Counted from the stretch's first letter, positions 1 to 11,792 are shown. The stretch: DNA of 64,000 bases from Dichotomocladium elegans (GCA_025716815.1 JAIXMN010000001.1:1178001-1242000), one strand, 5' to 3'. Translations and numbers: made by a program. The notes: a model not told the origin generated them from the letters alone.

Positions 1-413
1 ATCTCCACCACCTCGTCAAGCTGTTTGATTGTGGCTACTGCCTTGCAGGCGATACGGCTGCTGTTGGAGAGCCGTGCATAAACCGTAGTTGTATCCACGA
101 TATCCCAGTGTTCCCTTGGATCAAAGTCGAGCGTGATCGTCTTGCGAGCTTTATTCGACCAAGGTTGTTGTGGTGCTGCAGGAAGCTCTGGAGGTATATA
201 AGCTTTCATGAGAGCCAAGTCTCGTCCTTTGCCAATGAGCTGACGTAGCGGTTTCGTAACGGCATCAACAAGAACGTAATTCTGATGCTCAAGGGGACGA
301 AGTAAAGACAGTGCCGCTTCACACACACCAATAGTGGACTTCCAATAGTCCTGCATTGCAATTGTGGTGTTTTCTGTAGGTAGTGGTCTGTCATTATTTG
401 TAGCGAACGACAT
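1..413 (-). CDS. N-terminal part of an unidentified protein (runs off left edge)
   Basis: An ATG at 413 opens a minus-strand frame that stays open to the window edge (137 codons visible). The protein starts MSFATNNDRPLPTENTT and continues as a mostly helical stretch with a leucine/valine-rich segment (residues 20-65) and a proline-rich PPELPAAPQQPW linker at about residues 74-85. It ends in a region resembling a coiled coil (ATIKQLDEVVE) at the edge. No intron is needed in the visible part. I do not recognise the family. The small helical build suggests a structural subunit, but that is a guess. The codon use and the absence of stops argue for a real gene. The start could lie elsewhere if an upstream exon exists. 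Confidence 0.6.
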   Translation of the reverse strand, partial: MSFATNNDRPLPTENTTIAMQDYWKSTIGVCEAALSLLRPLEHQNYVLVDAVTKPLRQLIGKGRDLALMKAYIPPELPAAPQQPWSNKARKTITLDFDPREHWDIVDTTTVYARLSNSSRIACKAVATIKQLDEVVE

Positions 414-961
414 GGGGACATACAAAAGAGAAAGGGAAACGCGGGCCAAAGCACGGCACAATCTGGGCCTCAGCGGGCTTTGCTTGTCCTTTTCCTTCAG
501 CGGCGGAGCAGCCGTAAAAAGAAAATTCACAACCCGATTCCGGTTGCAAGCAAAAACCTCTTCGAAAACAGGTTGAGAGCCAGTAAACAAAGGAGAGAAC
601 AGCAATCTTGTAGGTCATACCGTGGATGGCCATGTAAAAATCGATATTTATGCAGACAAGGGTAAGTTCGCACTTGAATCAAGCATGAGATCAAGATTAG
701 CATTCTCTATCTAGGAAATATAGCCAGTTGCACGGGCACGCCTTTGGGCGATATTCTAGTCTCAGAACCGAATGGAGTAGGCGGGTTGGATACAGTAACG
801 GTCAGTGTACAGGAAATACTGCAGGTGAATAAATCGCTTGAGCCCATAGCAAACATCAATCCCGTGTTCATGTCGCAATAATAGTAGCAGGTGGGGTAAG
901 TAATTTATTATATTGTATGTATTGAAGCGAAGACGATATTAAGATAGTACCGTCAAATAAT
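414..961. other. Intergenic: promoter of the left-edge gene and 3' flank of the UFD1-type gene
   Basis: Both neighbours are on the minus strand, so this interval holds the promoter of the left-edge gene and the 3' end of the next. Short open frames here overlap on both strands, lack family features and look like chance. I see no RNA gene or repeat. Confidence 0.5.
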
Positions 962-3204
962 CTACACAGTGACATGCTGTCGTGGGGCATTGGCATCCAA
1001 CCAATGTTGGGCTCGCTCAAGATCCTCATTTTCAGAATCGAGAGCCTTGGAACACCAGGCAATGCTGTATTTGCGAGTTGTTCCCTCCTCAAGCATTTCT
1101 GCTAATAAGCGTCTCCTGGTTGTTGATTCATCGACGCACAAATAGAGCTCTGGGTCTGGGTCTGGCAACGTGAGCTGTCTTTGCAACGACTGGATGAGAG
1201 GTATAAGGGTGGTGGCAGCCGTGTTTGCATCTTGTGGCGTTTGGATACTCGTGGCGCAATACTATGGATCGAAATGATTATCAACCTTGGCTTACTCACA
1301 GGCACATATCTCACATCCCCGCCTTACCTTATTACGGCAATAAGAATGTCCACAGCCGACCTATCAGAGGAGACCTGTCAATTGAACATCGTTTATTTCG
1401 GAAACCCTGATATCGCTTTACCGTTAATTGTGAATGGAGCTTCCGAGCTACCCTCTGGAGAAGTTTAACATTCTTTGGATCGTCATCCGTTACCCAGAAT
1501 GGACCAAAGCAGTACTGGCATAATCGTAACCGATTGTTTACTCGAGGCCGAATGCAATTTCTATTGCTGCAAAGCGGTGGAAGTCGTTGGTTCTGACGTT
1601 GGACCTCGTGAACCTTAGCGTGGACTTGGATATCTTTGATTGGTATTTGTTTCTTGCACTTTTGGCAGGTTATTGTACGACTACCACAGTAGCTTTCATG
1701 GGAATGAAGATTCAATAGACGATCCCGCGGTTCAAGTGACTGAATGCCCTGAGGGACGAGGTTCTGTTCAAAACTTAATCCATTAGTATACAAAAATGGC
1801 ACAAGCTCCCGGTTTCCTCCCGAAAAAATAATGGCTTACGTGGCAATAGCGGCAGGTGATCAATCGCTCTGAGCACATTGACTGCCGATGACGTGCCAAC
1901 TCCTCATAAGAATTCGTGACAAAGTCACCACAAATGCACGTTTTTGGAACGTGGAAATAATCAATGTGCTTTTTCTGCCCATTCCGTGTGCCCACGTAAT
2001 TACATTTTGTACAGTGCCAGTGATTTTCAAGCTCAGGCGAGCCTTTCTTGAATACTCGGCCGCATCCATGCGGACAGACCACGTTATTCCGCAGACAAAA
2101 ACTCTCATGAAGGGTATTTGACCGTTCAGGAACCCATGTATTGCAATTCTTGCACCGCGTATATCCGGCTTCGTGGGCATGCGGCTCATCTTCAATCCCA
2201 TCCATTTCTGATCCATCCGCTGAAATAGCTTCCCAGGAAACTACAGCATCGGATGATACTGCATGTATTCCAATATACACCCTACTGAGAGAGGCGGTGC
2301 CGGGGATGACAAGATCCCGGTTAGTATCCGACGATAGGTCACTCCATTCGTGATTATCGATCGTTGGCCGTTGATCAGTCCTGCTGACTACCAAATCTAA
2401 AGCGATCCGCAATTTAAGTATAAAAGTCTATCGCCCCTTCGTCGCTTTCTTACCGGTGTCACCTGACTCAACTGTCATTTGAATCCTCACTGCAGCGTGA
2501 TCCTTCAACTGCACCTCCCAATACCGATATTGTTCGTTCTCAATTTTAATGTGCGTCACAGGCTCATCCAGCACTATTGTCCCTTTTTCTCGGTGGGTTT
2601 GTCGCTGTTGTTCTTGTTGTTGTTGTGGCTGCTGCTGCTGCTGCTGCTGCAAAGCAGCACCCTGTTCCAGCGGTTCTAAATCCACCTCAAGATCGGTGTC
2701 GGTGATGCACACGGCTGCTTCAGGCTTGAGGTCGGTAACTAAGAAAGGATAGCTGCGCGATCCGTAACGACATGCAAGAATTTGGCCCTTCGCCATGGTA
2801 TTGTAATGCGCACGCAAGTGTGATTCGAGGGCCGCACGGTAGTCGATGATGTCAACTACATCGGGCGTCATGGGCTGCAATCGTGCCCAGGTGCCCTTTG
2901 GTAAAGTACAAAGCTTGATCGCAACTTTAGCATTATGTTCAACCTGTAAGGTTTCGAACATCCATGCTGGTAGCTGGACTACGCCGGTTTGTCCTGAGAA
3001 CTCCTTGACTCCACCATAGACGATCGTTCGTGTATGGGGATGACGCAATTCAAATGTCAGCGGCGACGGAAGGTTCTCGCTGTTGTTGGCAGCAGCAGCA
3101 AGCAATTCCTCAAGGGCTGAAGAGGGCAGAATGATCTTGTCACCGCTGTCTAGATCTTTAGGAGTGGGTTCGACAACGTAAGTTTTTGACCACGTAATAT
3201 TCAT
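962..3204 (-). CDS. UFD1-domain protein with zinc fingers, AZUL motif and C-terminal tail
   Basis: Five exons: 3204-2454, 2396-1840, 1763-1422, 1360-1328 and 1261-962, all GT-AG, summing to 660 aa. Residues 1-200 form a UFD1-type double-psi fold (ELLAAAANNSENLPSPLTFEL, GQTGVVQLPAWM, TWARLQP), the Cdc48/p97 adaptor fold. A poly-Q run follows (CAG/CTG tract near 2600-2650). The middle carries several Cys/His fingers (CKNCNTWVP, CPHGCGRVF, CTKCNYVGTRNGQKKHIDYFH), as in TRAF-type fingers. Further on, LHSQLT is spliced to a 33-nt exon encoding VGCGHSYCRNK, the core of an AZUL zinc domain (QLTxGCGxxxCxN). The last exon ends KALDSENEDLERAQHWLDANAP, as in UBA-like tails. This architecture occurs in fungal UFD1-domain proteins. 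It suggests ubiquitin-substrate delivery to Cdc48 or the proteasome, which is inferred from domains only. Confidence 0.85.
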
Positions 3205-5066
3205 TTGAAGATAAAAGAAGATAAAAAAGGCGGGAGCGACAATGCGATGAAAGCCAACCTTTTCTCTCTCCGCTCGCCTCCTTCTCTCTTCCTTTTCTAG
3301 AAATGCATTTTCTCAAAAACGAACTGGTAATCTCGTACAAGCCGTGGAGAAGAAAAAAAAATAGAGGTCCGCCGCCATTAATTACTCACATGCAATTAGT
3401 CAGCAACAAGCCAATCTTCTATGGGATTGTTGTACCCCAATGGCTGGAACGGTGTTATTGCGGAGACGGTGCAAGTGGTAACAGCATTGCCGATCTTTCA
3501 AAATGTACGTGCTGGGCGATACTGAGAAGCAAATAGATTCCTAGGCCCAGAGAGCGTTCTCCTCAAGTATACAGGAATAACGGGTCATTTCTTCTTATGG
3601 CGATTATTACTCTGGTTGTAGTAAATACCGTCATGTACTGCTTAAAGCAATGATTTGCTTGAGACCCGCTTTCTGTTCATTTGACCAACAGTAGATAAAG
3701 TTTTTATTCCAGCCACTCCATATGATTCGGACGTGCAAGTGCATCCTTTTTACTGTGCTGATTGGGACAGGGTTACATCGATCCGTCATGGATGCGTGTG
3801 TGTGTGTGTGTGTGTGTGTGTCATGTGAGTGTTTTTCTCTGGTGTAAAAGTATCCTTTTTGCTACGCGTAGTGTATTAAAGCTACTAGCTCCGTATGCCG
3901 GAGAACGTTTGCAGAGCTTAATACTTTAATTTCCAGTTCATCATGGGATTTATGTAGGGAATACTGGTAACAAGCAAGCGGATGATTTCTCTACGCTATT
4001 CTACAGGAGTGAAGTAGCGATAGAGGGAGGTTGTTCTGTTTTTCTCGACGACTTCCTGCCTCTTTTGAACACTACATCCTTTTCAAGCGCGACAGTGGAT
4101 TTGTCATCTTGTGCAAAGATTTGCTGTGATCCAACGAACCCATACAATGGCTGCAGGATGGATTATGTAAGACACGTTGCTCATACACACAGATCATTTG
4201 CGGAGCACGCGGCGCATTAGCCAATGAACTACCCACCTTTTGTTAGGAAGGGCCTAATGATATTCCCATATGAAAAAAACAAGCCCCCGATGATGATATG
4301 GATAGTGCCGTGCTTTTCTCGCTGGACATCTTCATATCCAGGGCATACTTTTTCTTCCTAACTGAAACATGCTTGGCATGTTTAAAATAGAAGACAGAGT
4401 ACGAAAACAAGGTTAGGAAGCGATACCAACGATGTTCATGGAAGTTACGGGGGCCAGGGGAGAGTTTTCTAGGCGACATACGACCGAACGCAAGCAGAGT
4501 GCATACTGTGTGACCATGTCTCTCGCCCTCGCTCGAATCCTCACCGCTGGTTTTTGCCAAGAGTGCTTCAATTGATCACAATCAAGCTATAGATGGAAGC
4601 GGCACGTTTGGAGGTAGAGGCGCCCAGCATAGCATCCCTTTCCACCGATGAATCGCATGCGACAATCAAGCATGATAAACTAGATAGTCCCCCGCCCACT
4701 AGAGCATGACATATATTATCGACTCCCCTAAAGTACAAAGAACGGTGGGTCTGATGAAGTTACAGTATATTGATCAATTGGGAAAATTTGCCGTGAGAAA
4801 CAGTGTGGGGTCAGAATCACACCAGCCGCTCAAAAGGAGAAATTCCAGGAGATTAGGAAATAAAAAAAAAAGCAATTTCTAAGATCAAATGTGGGAGTCT
4901 CTACCTTGCCCAGTTGTAGCATGTCAGATCAGGATGTAGAATCCATATCACCATACTGCATGTGACCTCAATGCGTTAAAGTCGTGTACATAAAAAAAGT
5001 GCAGCGGTTAGTCCACTCCTTATGTTTCTCTTCCTCTTTCCCTTCTTCCAGGCATAAACACGTTCT
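3205..5066. other. Intergenic, about 1.9 kb, no supportable gene
   Basis: The interval lies between two divergent genes, so it must contain both promoters. It has a GT microsatellite near 3.8 kb and many short frames without homology that I recognise. A short plus-strand frame near 3440-3510 reads well (VIAETVQVVTALPIFQN, followed by gtacgt) but I could not connect it to further exons. A 105-codon minus frame at 4243-4560 has no recognisable features. Confidence 0.5.
3796..3821. repeat. (GT)n microsatellite
   Basis: An uninterrupted run of about 13 GT units in the intergenic region, directly visible. Confidence 0.95.
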
Positions 5067-6814
5067 ATGGCAGGAGACGAGCAACAAGCACCAATGGAGA
5101 AGTCGGAGTCCTATTCTCTCGACCGCAAGGAGGGTGTTGTCATCGAAGCGACCGGTGACAGCAGTCGTATGGATCCTGAGGTCGCCAAGTATGCGAGCGG
5201 CGAAATCATTGAAATCGACGAGGCTACTAATAAGCGGCTTAAGCGGAAGATCTACCAGCGTATACTTGTCATTATGACCGTGACCTACTTTCTCCAGGCC
5301 CTGGACAAGGGTACCCTATCCTTCTCATCGATCATGAATCTCCCTAGTGACACAGGCCTTGTTGGACAACAGGTAAATAGGCACATCTTGTTGTGAGCTC
5401 TTCCTTTCGCTTAGCGTTAAGATGTGATAATTTGACCATAATTGCAAAATCAGTATTCTTGGCTTACAACGTGTATCTACATTGCGGTTCTGATTGTCGA
5501 ATATCCCCTTAACTGGACCATCCAACGAGTACCTATTGCCAAGTTCTTTGCCTTCAACATCTGCGCTTGGAGTGTAGTCCTTGCATGCCATGCACTCTGC
5601 AAGAACTTTGTCGGGCTCGTAATATGTCGAACCTTGCTTGGAATTTTTGAAGCGAGCTGTCAGCCTATTCTGGTCATTCTCTCGGGGATGTGGTTTCGTC
5701 GCGAGGAGCAAAACATGATTGTGACAATCTGGTACATGATGAACGGCTTTCAGCAAATTGTCGGTGGCCTCTTGGCCTATGCATTTACGCATATCACCAG
5801 CGGCCCTCTCAAATCCTGGCAGGCGCTCTTCTTGACGTATGGCTGCTTCTCTTTTATCTGGGGTATTTTGGTCCTGCTACTCTTGCCCGACAGTCCGATG
5901 CGCGCAAAATGCTTTTCTGAAGAAGATAAGAAGCTCATTATTGAACGTGTCCGATCGAACCAAACCGGTCTCCAAAATCGTGTCTTCCGTAAAGAGCAGT
6001 TCTTCGAGGCCTTCTGCGATCCTCAGGTCTGGGCATACGGTCTTGTTGCGCTGCTTACTACGCTGCCAACCTCCGGTCTCGGCGCATTTGCAAATATCAT
6101 CATCAACGGCTTTGGGTTCAGTGTCCTAAACACACAGCTTTTGGCCATGGTTCTTGGTGCGTACATCATGTTCTGCCTTCTGTCATCGAGTTACATCACC
6201 AAGCGATGGGGTCAGACCATCCTTGTCATGGCTGCTTATGTTGTCCCGTAAGTTGGAATGATGACTTGCGGAAGGGAAGGGAAGCGCTGACCAGGTGCTG
6301 ACATAGGTCCATCATCGGCACTATTGTGTTGCTTGCTGTAGAGAACAAGAACACTGCCACAAAGGCTGGTCTTTTGATGTGTTATTATCTCACTCTTTCT
6401 TTTTGGGCCACTTCGACTCTTGCTATCTCCATGCTTAGCCGCAATGTCGCTGGCCAAACGAAGAAGACTGTGGCCGTTGCGGTGAACTTTATTTTCTGGG
6501 CTGCTGGCAACGCTATTGGTAAGCACAAGAGTAACATGCGCCCGAAGGCTCCCTTTCTAATAATACTTTGAATAGGTCCCCAGATATTCCGTCCTAAGGA
6601 TGCCCCGAGGTACTTTGCTGGATTTGCAGTTCACCTTGTCTGTTATGTAATTCTCATTACCGTCCTGGGGCTCCTGCGATGGCATTTTATCCGGGAGAAC
6701 GATAAAAAGAAGCGTTTTCTCGAAGAACAGACTGATGCTGCGGATACTCGAGGTGTCCACTCCTTTGACGATTTAACGGATAGACAGAATCCCAACTTCT
6801 TTTATATTTATTGA
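5067..6814 (+). CDS. MFS transporter, anion:cation symporter (allantoate permease-like) family
   Basis: Four exons (5067-5372, 5454-6247, 6307-6518, 6576-6814) join in frame to 516 aa, the usual size for this family. The protein has a charged cytosolic N-terminus (about 75 residues), then ILVIMTVTYFLQALDKGTLSFSSIMNLPSDTGL, the typical first helix and loop of Dal5/Tna1-type transporters. It continues through some 12 hydrophobic segments. VICRTLLGIFEASCQPILVILSGMWFRREEQ matches the TM4-5 region of this family. These proteins import small organic anions (allantoate, nicotinate, uronates, dipeptides) across the plasma membrane, and substrate cannot be read from sequence. The next gene downstream on the same strand is a GH105 hydrolase that acts on unsaturated uronide products, so import of pectin breakdown products is a reasonable but unproven idea. 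The introns are all canonical. Confidence 0.88.
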
Positions 6815-7328
6815 CTTGTTTACATTAATTTCTACCTTGCTCCTTTTCTCTTTCTCTCTGTTGATACTAAAGGGCCCGTATACCATGTTACCTTCATACT
6901 TACCAACAACCTTTCCCAGTCTTTGCTACATATACCTGACTTTCAACTTAGCTGGTAATAGACGTCCTTATGTACAAAGCAGCCTTTGAACTAGCTACAG
7001 CTGTCATGCTGTAAGTACGGCGGTGTTCCGCAATGCGACATGACAAGCGAACAACATGTAAAATCGACCAAAGATTCCTGAGATCATGCTGTGGATTGGT
7101 TTGTGGGAAATTGCTTTTTATAGAGGGTTACGTGAATATCTGGGTCGCGTCAACGGTCATACATATTCGTCCAAGGATCCTATAAAAAGTACGCTTATAC
7201 TGCATATCCATGATCTCTTCACACGGATTTTTTTTACGGAATATTCGGGAGATTTCATTTCCGAATACTTTCTTATATACAGTGTTTGCAAGTTCGATCT
7301 AAAGAACACTTGTTCAAGTTCCTCAAAA
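6815..7328. other. Intergenic between MFS transporter and GH105 gene
   Basis: AT-rich spacer between two plus-strand genes. An open frame in phase with the GH105 gene starts at an ATG at 7086, but its 81 codons have no family similarity and read like untranslated sequence, so I treat it as 5' UTR or promoter. Confidence 0.5.
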
Positions 7329-8450
7329 ATGACCACCGCCTTCCAAAAAATTCCATTGAATGTTCCCCGTGCTGTGGTCGAGCAGAAGATCCAGTCACTC
7401 ATTACAAACCTGGTCGGTATTCAGGATACGTCTGGGGAGTTTTTGCTTCATCTCGAAGACGGCAGTATTGTGGATACAAAAGGATGGAACGATTGGGAAT
7501 GGACGCATGGTATTGGACTGTATGGTCTATGGATGTATTATGAAATGACCAAGGACGCGCGCTCACTGGAGATCATCAAGGCATGGTTCAATGACCGCTT
7601 CGCGGAGCCGCCGCGACACAAAAACATCAACACGATGGCGGTGTTCCTGACGCTTGCCTACCTCTACGAACACACGCATGACCGAAGGTATCTCCCACAC
7701 CTGGACAGCTGGGGCGAGTGGGCCATGCACGACTTGGCACGCACGCAGTATGGTGGCATGCAGCACGTCACCTACCTCACGCCCAATACACAGCAACTCT
7801 GGGATGATACATTAATGATGACAGTGCTCCCGCTCGCCAAGATTGGAAAATTGCTCAACAGGCCTCATTACATTGACGAGGCCAAGCGTCAGTTCTTGAT
7901 CCACATCAAGTACCTTTTCAGCACCAAAACTGGCCTTTTTTATCACGCCTGGACCTTTGAGGGCGGGGGTCACAACTTTGCTAACGCGTACTGGGGCCGC
8001 GGAAACAGCTGGCTCACAATTGTGATCCCCGAATTCATCGAACTGCTCGAGCTGCAGCCTACCGATCCCATCCGCCTCCATCTCATCGACACCCTGACCG
8101 CACAGATAAGCGGACTTGAAAAATATCAAGACAAGGTCTCCGGCCTATGGCGCACCATTCTCGACCAGGAATCATACCTCGAGGCATCTGCCACGGCAGG
8201 ATTTGCTTTCGGTATCCTCAAGGCCATACGGAAGCGATATATCTCCAGGAACTATGCAGATGTTGCACTCAAAGCCGTCCGGGGCGTGCTTAATAAGATC
8301 AATGAGAGCGGCGAGCTAGAAAGTGTCTCGTTTGGAACACCCGTGTTTAATTCGATTCAGGAGTACAAAGACATTCCGCTTACATCGATGCCCTACGGTC
8401 AAGCAATGGCCATGATGTGCCTCGTGGAATTTCTCCGTTTGTATATATAA
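7329..8450 (+). CDS. Glycoside hydrolase family 105, unsaturated rhamnogalacturonyl hydrolase
   Basis: An intronless frame of 373 aa from the ATG at 7329 (MTTAFQKIPLNVP), matching the length of YteR/YesR-type enzymes. These remove the 4,5-unsaturated galacturonyl residue from products of rhamnogalacturonan lyase by hydration of the double bond. Visible family features: WNDWEWTHGIGLYGLWMYYE near residue 57, LWDDTLMMTVLPLAKIG near residue 157 (the DD contains the catalytic Asp), HAWTFEGGGHNFANAYWGRGNSW near 203, and ASATAGFAFGI near 290. There is no signal peptide, so it should act on imported oligosaccharides in the cytosol. The lack of introns contrasts with the intron-rich genes on both sides. 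It could reflect bacterial origin or intron loss. An in-frame ATG 243 nt upstream adds a non-conserved extension and was not chosen. Confidence 0.9.
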   Translation: MTTAFQKIPLNVPRAVVEQKIQSLITNLVGIQDTSGEFLLHLEDGSIVDTKGWNDWEWTHGIGLYGLWMYYEMTKDARSLEIIKAWFNDRFAEPPRHKNINTMAVFLTLAYLYEHTHDRRYLPHLDSWGEWAMHDLARTQYGGMQHVTYLTPNTQQLWDDTLMMTVLPLAKIGKLLNRPHYIDEAKRQFLIHIKYLFSTKTGLFYHAWTFEGGGHNFANAYWGRGNSWLTIVIPEFIELLELQPTDPIRLHLIDTLTAQISGLEKYQDKVSGLWRTILDQESYLEASATAGFAFGILKAIRKRYISRNYADVALKAVRGVLNKINESGELESVSFGTPVFNSIQEYKDIPLTSMPYGQAMAMMCLVEFLRLYI

Positions 8451-8930
8451 ATTACCTGGTACACACGAAGTGGTGTGTCTAAAGAGGCGCTTAAATTGAG
8501 CAACAATGGAGGTTGGGATGATTGATTCCCGAGGTATGCATATGTCTCTCGAAAGCTGGAGGAGCATGCAGATCAAAACGGTAACTGCACCTCACCATAT
8601 AGGTTTTTATCGAGGATGGCAGTATAGAAAGACTGGAAAGGGCTGTGGGAAAGAGAGTGAAGGGCTCATTGGGCATTAGAGACGGAGTTCCCACATGTCC
8701 TAAAGAAGGGAACCAGGAAAAGCCGCACATGTTCACAGAAGGAGATCTTGTTACCTCTTTTATTGCATGTGACCAATGAAGAGTTGAATCGGAGCACAAA
8801 TATCTGTTATCTATTACACAACCCTCTGTTCCCCGGGCTTGATATGATTATGCCCTATAAGACCATTCTTATGATTTTCATGTACCTCTTTCCCTCTCTC
8901 TCTTTTTCAGCGCTTAACTTTTAATAAATC
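8451..8930. other. Intergenic, promoter of the amino-acid permease
   Basis: Tandem plus-strand neighbours. A pyrimidine-rich stretch (ctctttccctctctctctttttcag) lies just before the permease ATG. No gene is seen in the interval. Confidence 0.5.
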
Positions 8931-11792
8931 ATGTTCTGGAAAAAGAAGGACGAGGACTTCAACGATCCTAGCCAGTTCGAGAACTCGAAGATCGAGGAAA
9001 CATACAATCCTACCGACCATGCGTCTTTGAGATCACGACCAGACACCATCGATTTACAGGAAGGCATGAAGCGTGGTCTTCATGCTCGCCATATTCAGAT
9101 GATTGCACTGGGAGGTGCCATTGGGTAATCACAGAGGATTTTTTCTCTTTTTGCGAAATTAGAGATTTTACTTATCCATTGCCGACATTTAGTACGGGTC
9201 TTTTCTTGAACTCTGGTGGAAATATTGCAACTGTAAGTCTGCCGACATTTCTGGTTCTCCCTCACAGCACACACTTACATCGGCGGCTTCTCTATCTTGT
9301 CTTTTTCAGGGTGGTCCGGCTGGTGCTTTTATTGCGTAAGTTTACGTCTTTTACTTTATCGTGCGACAATTTCGATGGATTGGATCAATAACTTTTTTTT
9401 TGCGACAGATATTGTGTTGGTAAGTTTGTGCCACAGAGTACCTAGGGATCGAGGCAAACCTTAATTTTTTTTAACGACGCATGTTTTTTAAGTCGGTTTC
9501 ATGGTAAGATTTTGTGCAACTCATTGCAAACTATGGCTGATGTGTTTGGATTTCTAGGTTTATTGTATCATGACTTGCCTCGGTGAGATGGCTACGTACA
9601 TGCCTGGTAAGATGAACTTGTTCTCGGCGGAGTCACACGGGGATTCACCACTGTAACATTAGTGTCCGGTTCGTTCAACCACTATGCTACCCAGTTCGTT
9701 GATCCAGCGCTGGGATTCGCCCTCGGTTGGAATTATTGGTAAGTTTGGCCACTGTAAATGAACTCCGTCTATCCTTCTAATCTTTCCTGATTTTCTTTAT
9801 GAACTCGGCATGTAACATGCCAGGTTTTCGGTATGCTGCTTTTTTTCTCTTACAGAACGATTAACTATATACTAAATATGCACTATATGATCGCACGAAT
9901 TTCCAAATATATTTATATTCTTTAGTGGGTAAGTGCCACAATGCATATCTCTCATCACACACGATCACTAAATCTAGGCTTTGCATGATATATACATATT
10001 TAGGCTGTCACTATCGCGACTGGTAACCATTGCAGGATAATGGACGCAATAGGCATAGGGAAGGGAAGTGATCTGATCTCTCGGGTACTGTTGATTTGTA
10101 GAACTTGCTGCTGCTGCCACAATCATTAGCTGGTGGAAACCCGTGATGCCTGATCCCGCCTGGTCTACTATCTTCATGGTCCTAATTCTTGCTATCAACC
10201 TTGTTGGTGTTCGGTATGTTGCACACATGATAGGGTTCTCTATCATTCATGATCATGTGAGCACTTGCTCATACTGCAGTTCACAGACTTTATGGTGAAT
10301 TGGAGTACTGGTTTGCTCTTATCAAAATCCTTGTCGTTATCATGTTCATTATTGTTGGTAAGATCAAGATTATCGGTACTTGGAAAATTGATCAGTAATA
10401 GACGATTCTCTTCTCCTTGTATAGCTATTCTTGTCACAACGGGTGCTGTGGGAAGCTTAGGCGCGATTGGTTTCAAGTACGTCTTCGTGTCACATCCAAG
10501 AATAACAACACCAAGGCTTACGCTTTCTGTCTATTAGATACTGGAATGATCCTGGCGCTTTTGTTGATACCGAAGTTAATGGTGCTGTTGGTACTATCAG
10601 CGTCTTGCTGTCAGCTGGTTTCTCGTTCCAAGGCACTGAAATCGGTAAATATATTTGATTTCTTTCCTAGCATGAGCAGCTATTTAACGACATTGGATTC
10701 TTCTTGTATGCCTCTATCTTCAGTTGGTTTGACAGCTGGTGAGGCCAAGAACCCTACCAGAACAATTCCCCGTGCGATCCGTAATACGTTCTACCGTATT
10801 GTGTTTTTCTACATTGTCACGATCTTTTTGATCGGTCTTTGCATCCCCTATGACGATCCGCAACTAGCAGCCGGCGAGAACTCGACAACTGCCTCGTTCA
10901 CTTTAATCTTCCAGCGTGCAAATATGAATGGAGGTGCCCATTTCGTCAATGTCATCATCCTTCTCAGCGTCCTCTCTGCCGCCAATTCGTCTCTGTACAC
11001 TACTTCTCGTACCCTTCTTGGTCTTGCACGCGACGGAAATGCTCCCCGCTTCCTTGGCAAAACCAACCGATTTGGCTCGCCTTATTATGCGGTCGTCATC
11101 TCGTCTATTAGTGGCTTTGCTTGTGTTTTTGCTTCCATTTACAGGTAAGGAATAGAGCCTGATCGAAAACTTTACATACAAGGATTCTCGACTAACTCAC
11201 CCAATCTCGTTTCGTGACCCAACAGTGCTGAAGAAGCGTTTGTTTGGTTCATGAGCATCACCGCTGTCAGTGGCTTCATTAGCTGGTGGGGTATCGCCTT
11301 TGTGCATCTTCGCTTCCGCCGTGCCTATATTGCGCAGGGTCGCCGCCTCGAAGATCTTCCATACCGTGCCTTTGCATACCCTTATTCTGGCATCTTTGCA
11401 TGCGTTTTGACGGTCCTCATTATTCTCGGCCAAGGTCGGTTCTGTTCTTCTGCTTGGCAGTAGTCGTGATCTAACACTTGTGTCTTTTCTACAGGCTATA
11501 GTGCTTTCATTCCTTGGGATGCCATCACTTTTGTTACCTTGTACATTGGTATCGTGCCCGTTTTTATCTGCTACTTTGGTCATAAAATTGTCCGTCGCAC
11601 CAAGGTTACTCCACTCCTTGAAGTTGGCAAGTCATTCTACTTACAATCGTATTGAAAAGCATGGCAGAAGACGTATTAATGTATTTTATAGATTTCGAGA
11701 CCGGCCGTGTTCATCACGAGGACGTTGTCGCCGATGCGGAGGAAACCCCCAACTTCAAATGGTACCAGCAGATCCTTGCCTGGATTTTCTAA
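8931..11792 (+). CDS. Amino-acid permease (fungal AAT/Gap1-like, APC superfamily)
   Basis: Eighteen exons join to 546 aa: 8931-9124, 9193-9232, 9310-9335, 9409-9419, 9493-9503, 9558-9606, 9663-9738, 9824-9830, 9926-9928, 10004-10022, 10102-10213, 10287-10357, 10425-10476, 10538-10644, 10724-11144, 11226-11434, 11495-11626, 11692-11792. The N-terminal signature GLHARHIQMIALGGAIGTGL opens TM1. MVYCIMTCLGEMATYMPV and GWNYWFSWAVTIATEL follow, with about 12 membrane segments, and the protein ends KWYQQILAWIF. It is a proton-coupled plasma-membrane importer; the amino acid substrate is not deducible. Four exons are 11 nt or shorter. The 3-nt exon is supported by the conserved Trp in NYWFSWAVT, not by frame. 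The intron starting at 11627 uses a GC donor (gcaagt); the rest are GT-AG. All boundaries are read by eye and need RNA support. Confidence 0.88.
9926..9928 (+). other. Putative 3-nt microexon (TGG, one Trp codon) of the permease
   Basis: Preceded by ttctttag and followed by gtaagt, with flanking introns of 95 and 75 nt. Skipping it keeps the frame but removes the Trp of the conserved FSWAVTIATEL segment. It lies next to the 7-nt exon at 9824-9830, which the frame does require. Confidence 0.6.

Noticed and set aside
2479..2752. Leu/Cys-rich plus-strand frames over the UFD1 gene
   Set aside because: They are the antisense of the CAG (poly-Q) tract in the minus-strand gene.
7086..7328. ATG at 7086 as the GH105 start
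   Set aside because: It adds 81 residues with no family similarity and no clear signal peptide. The ATG at 7329 fits the family length.
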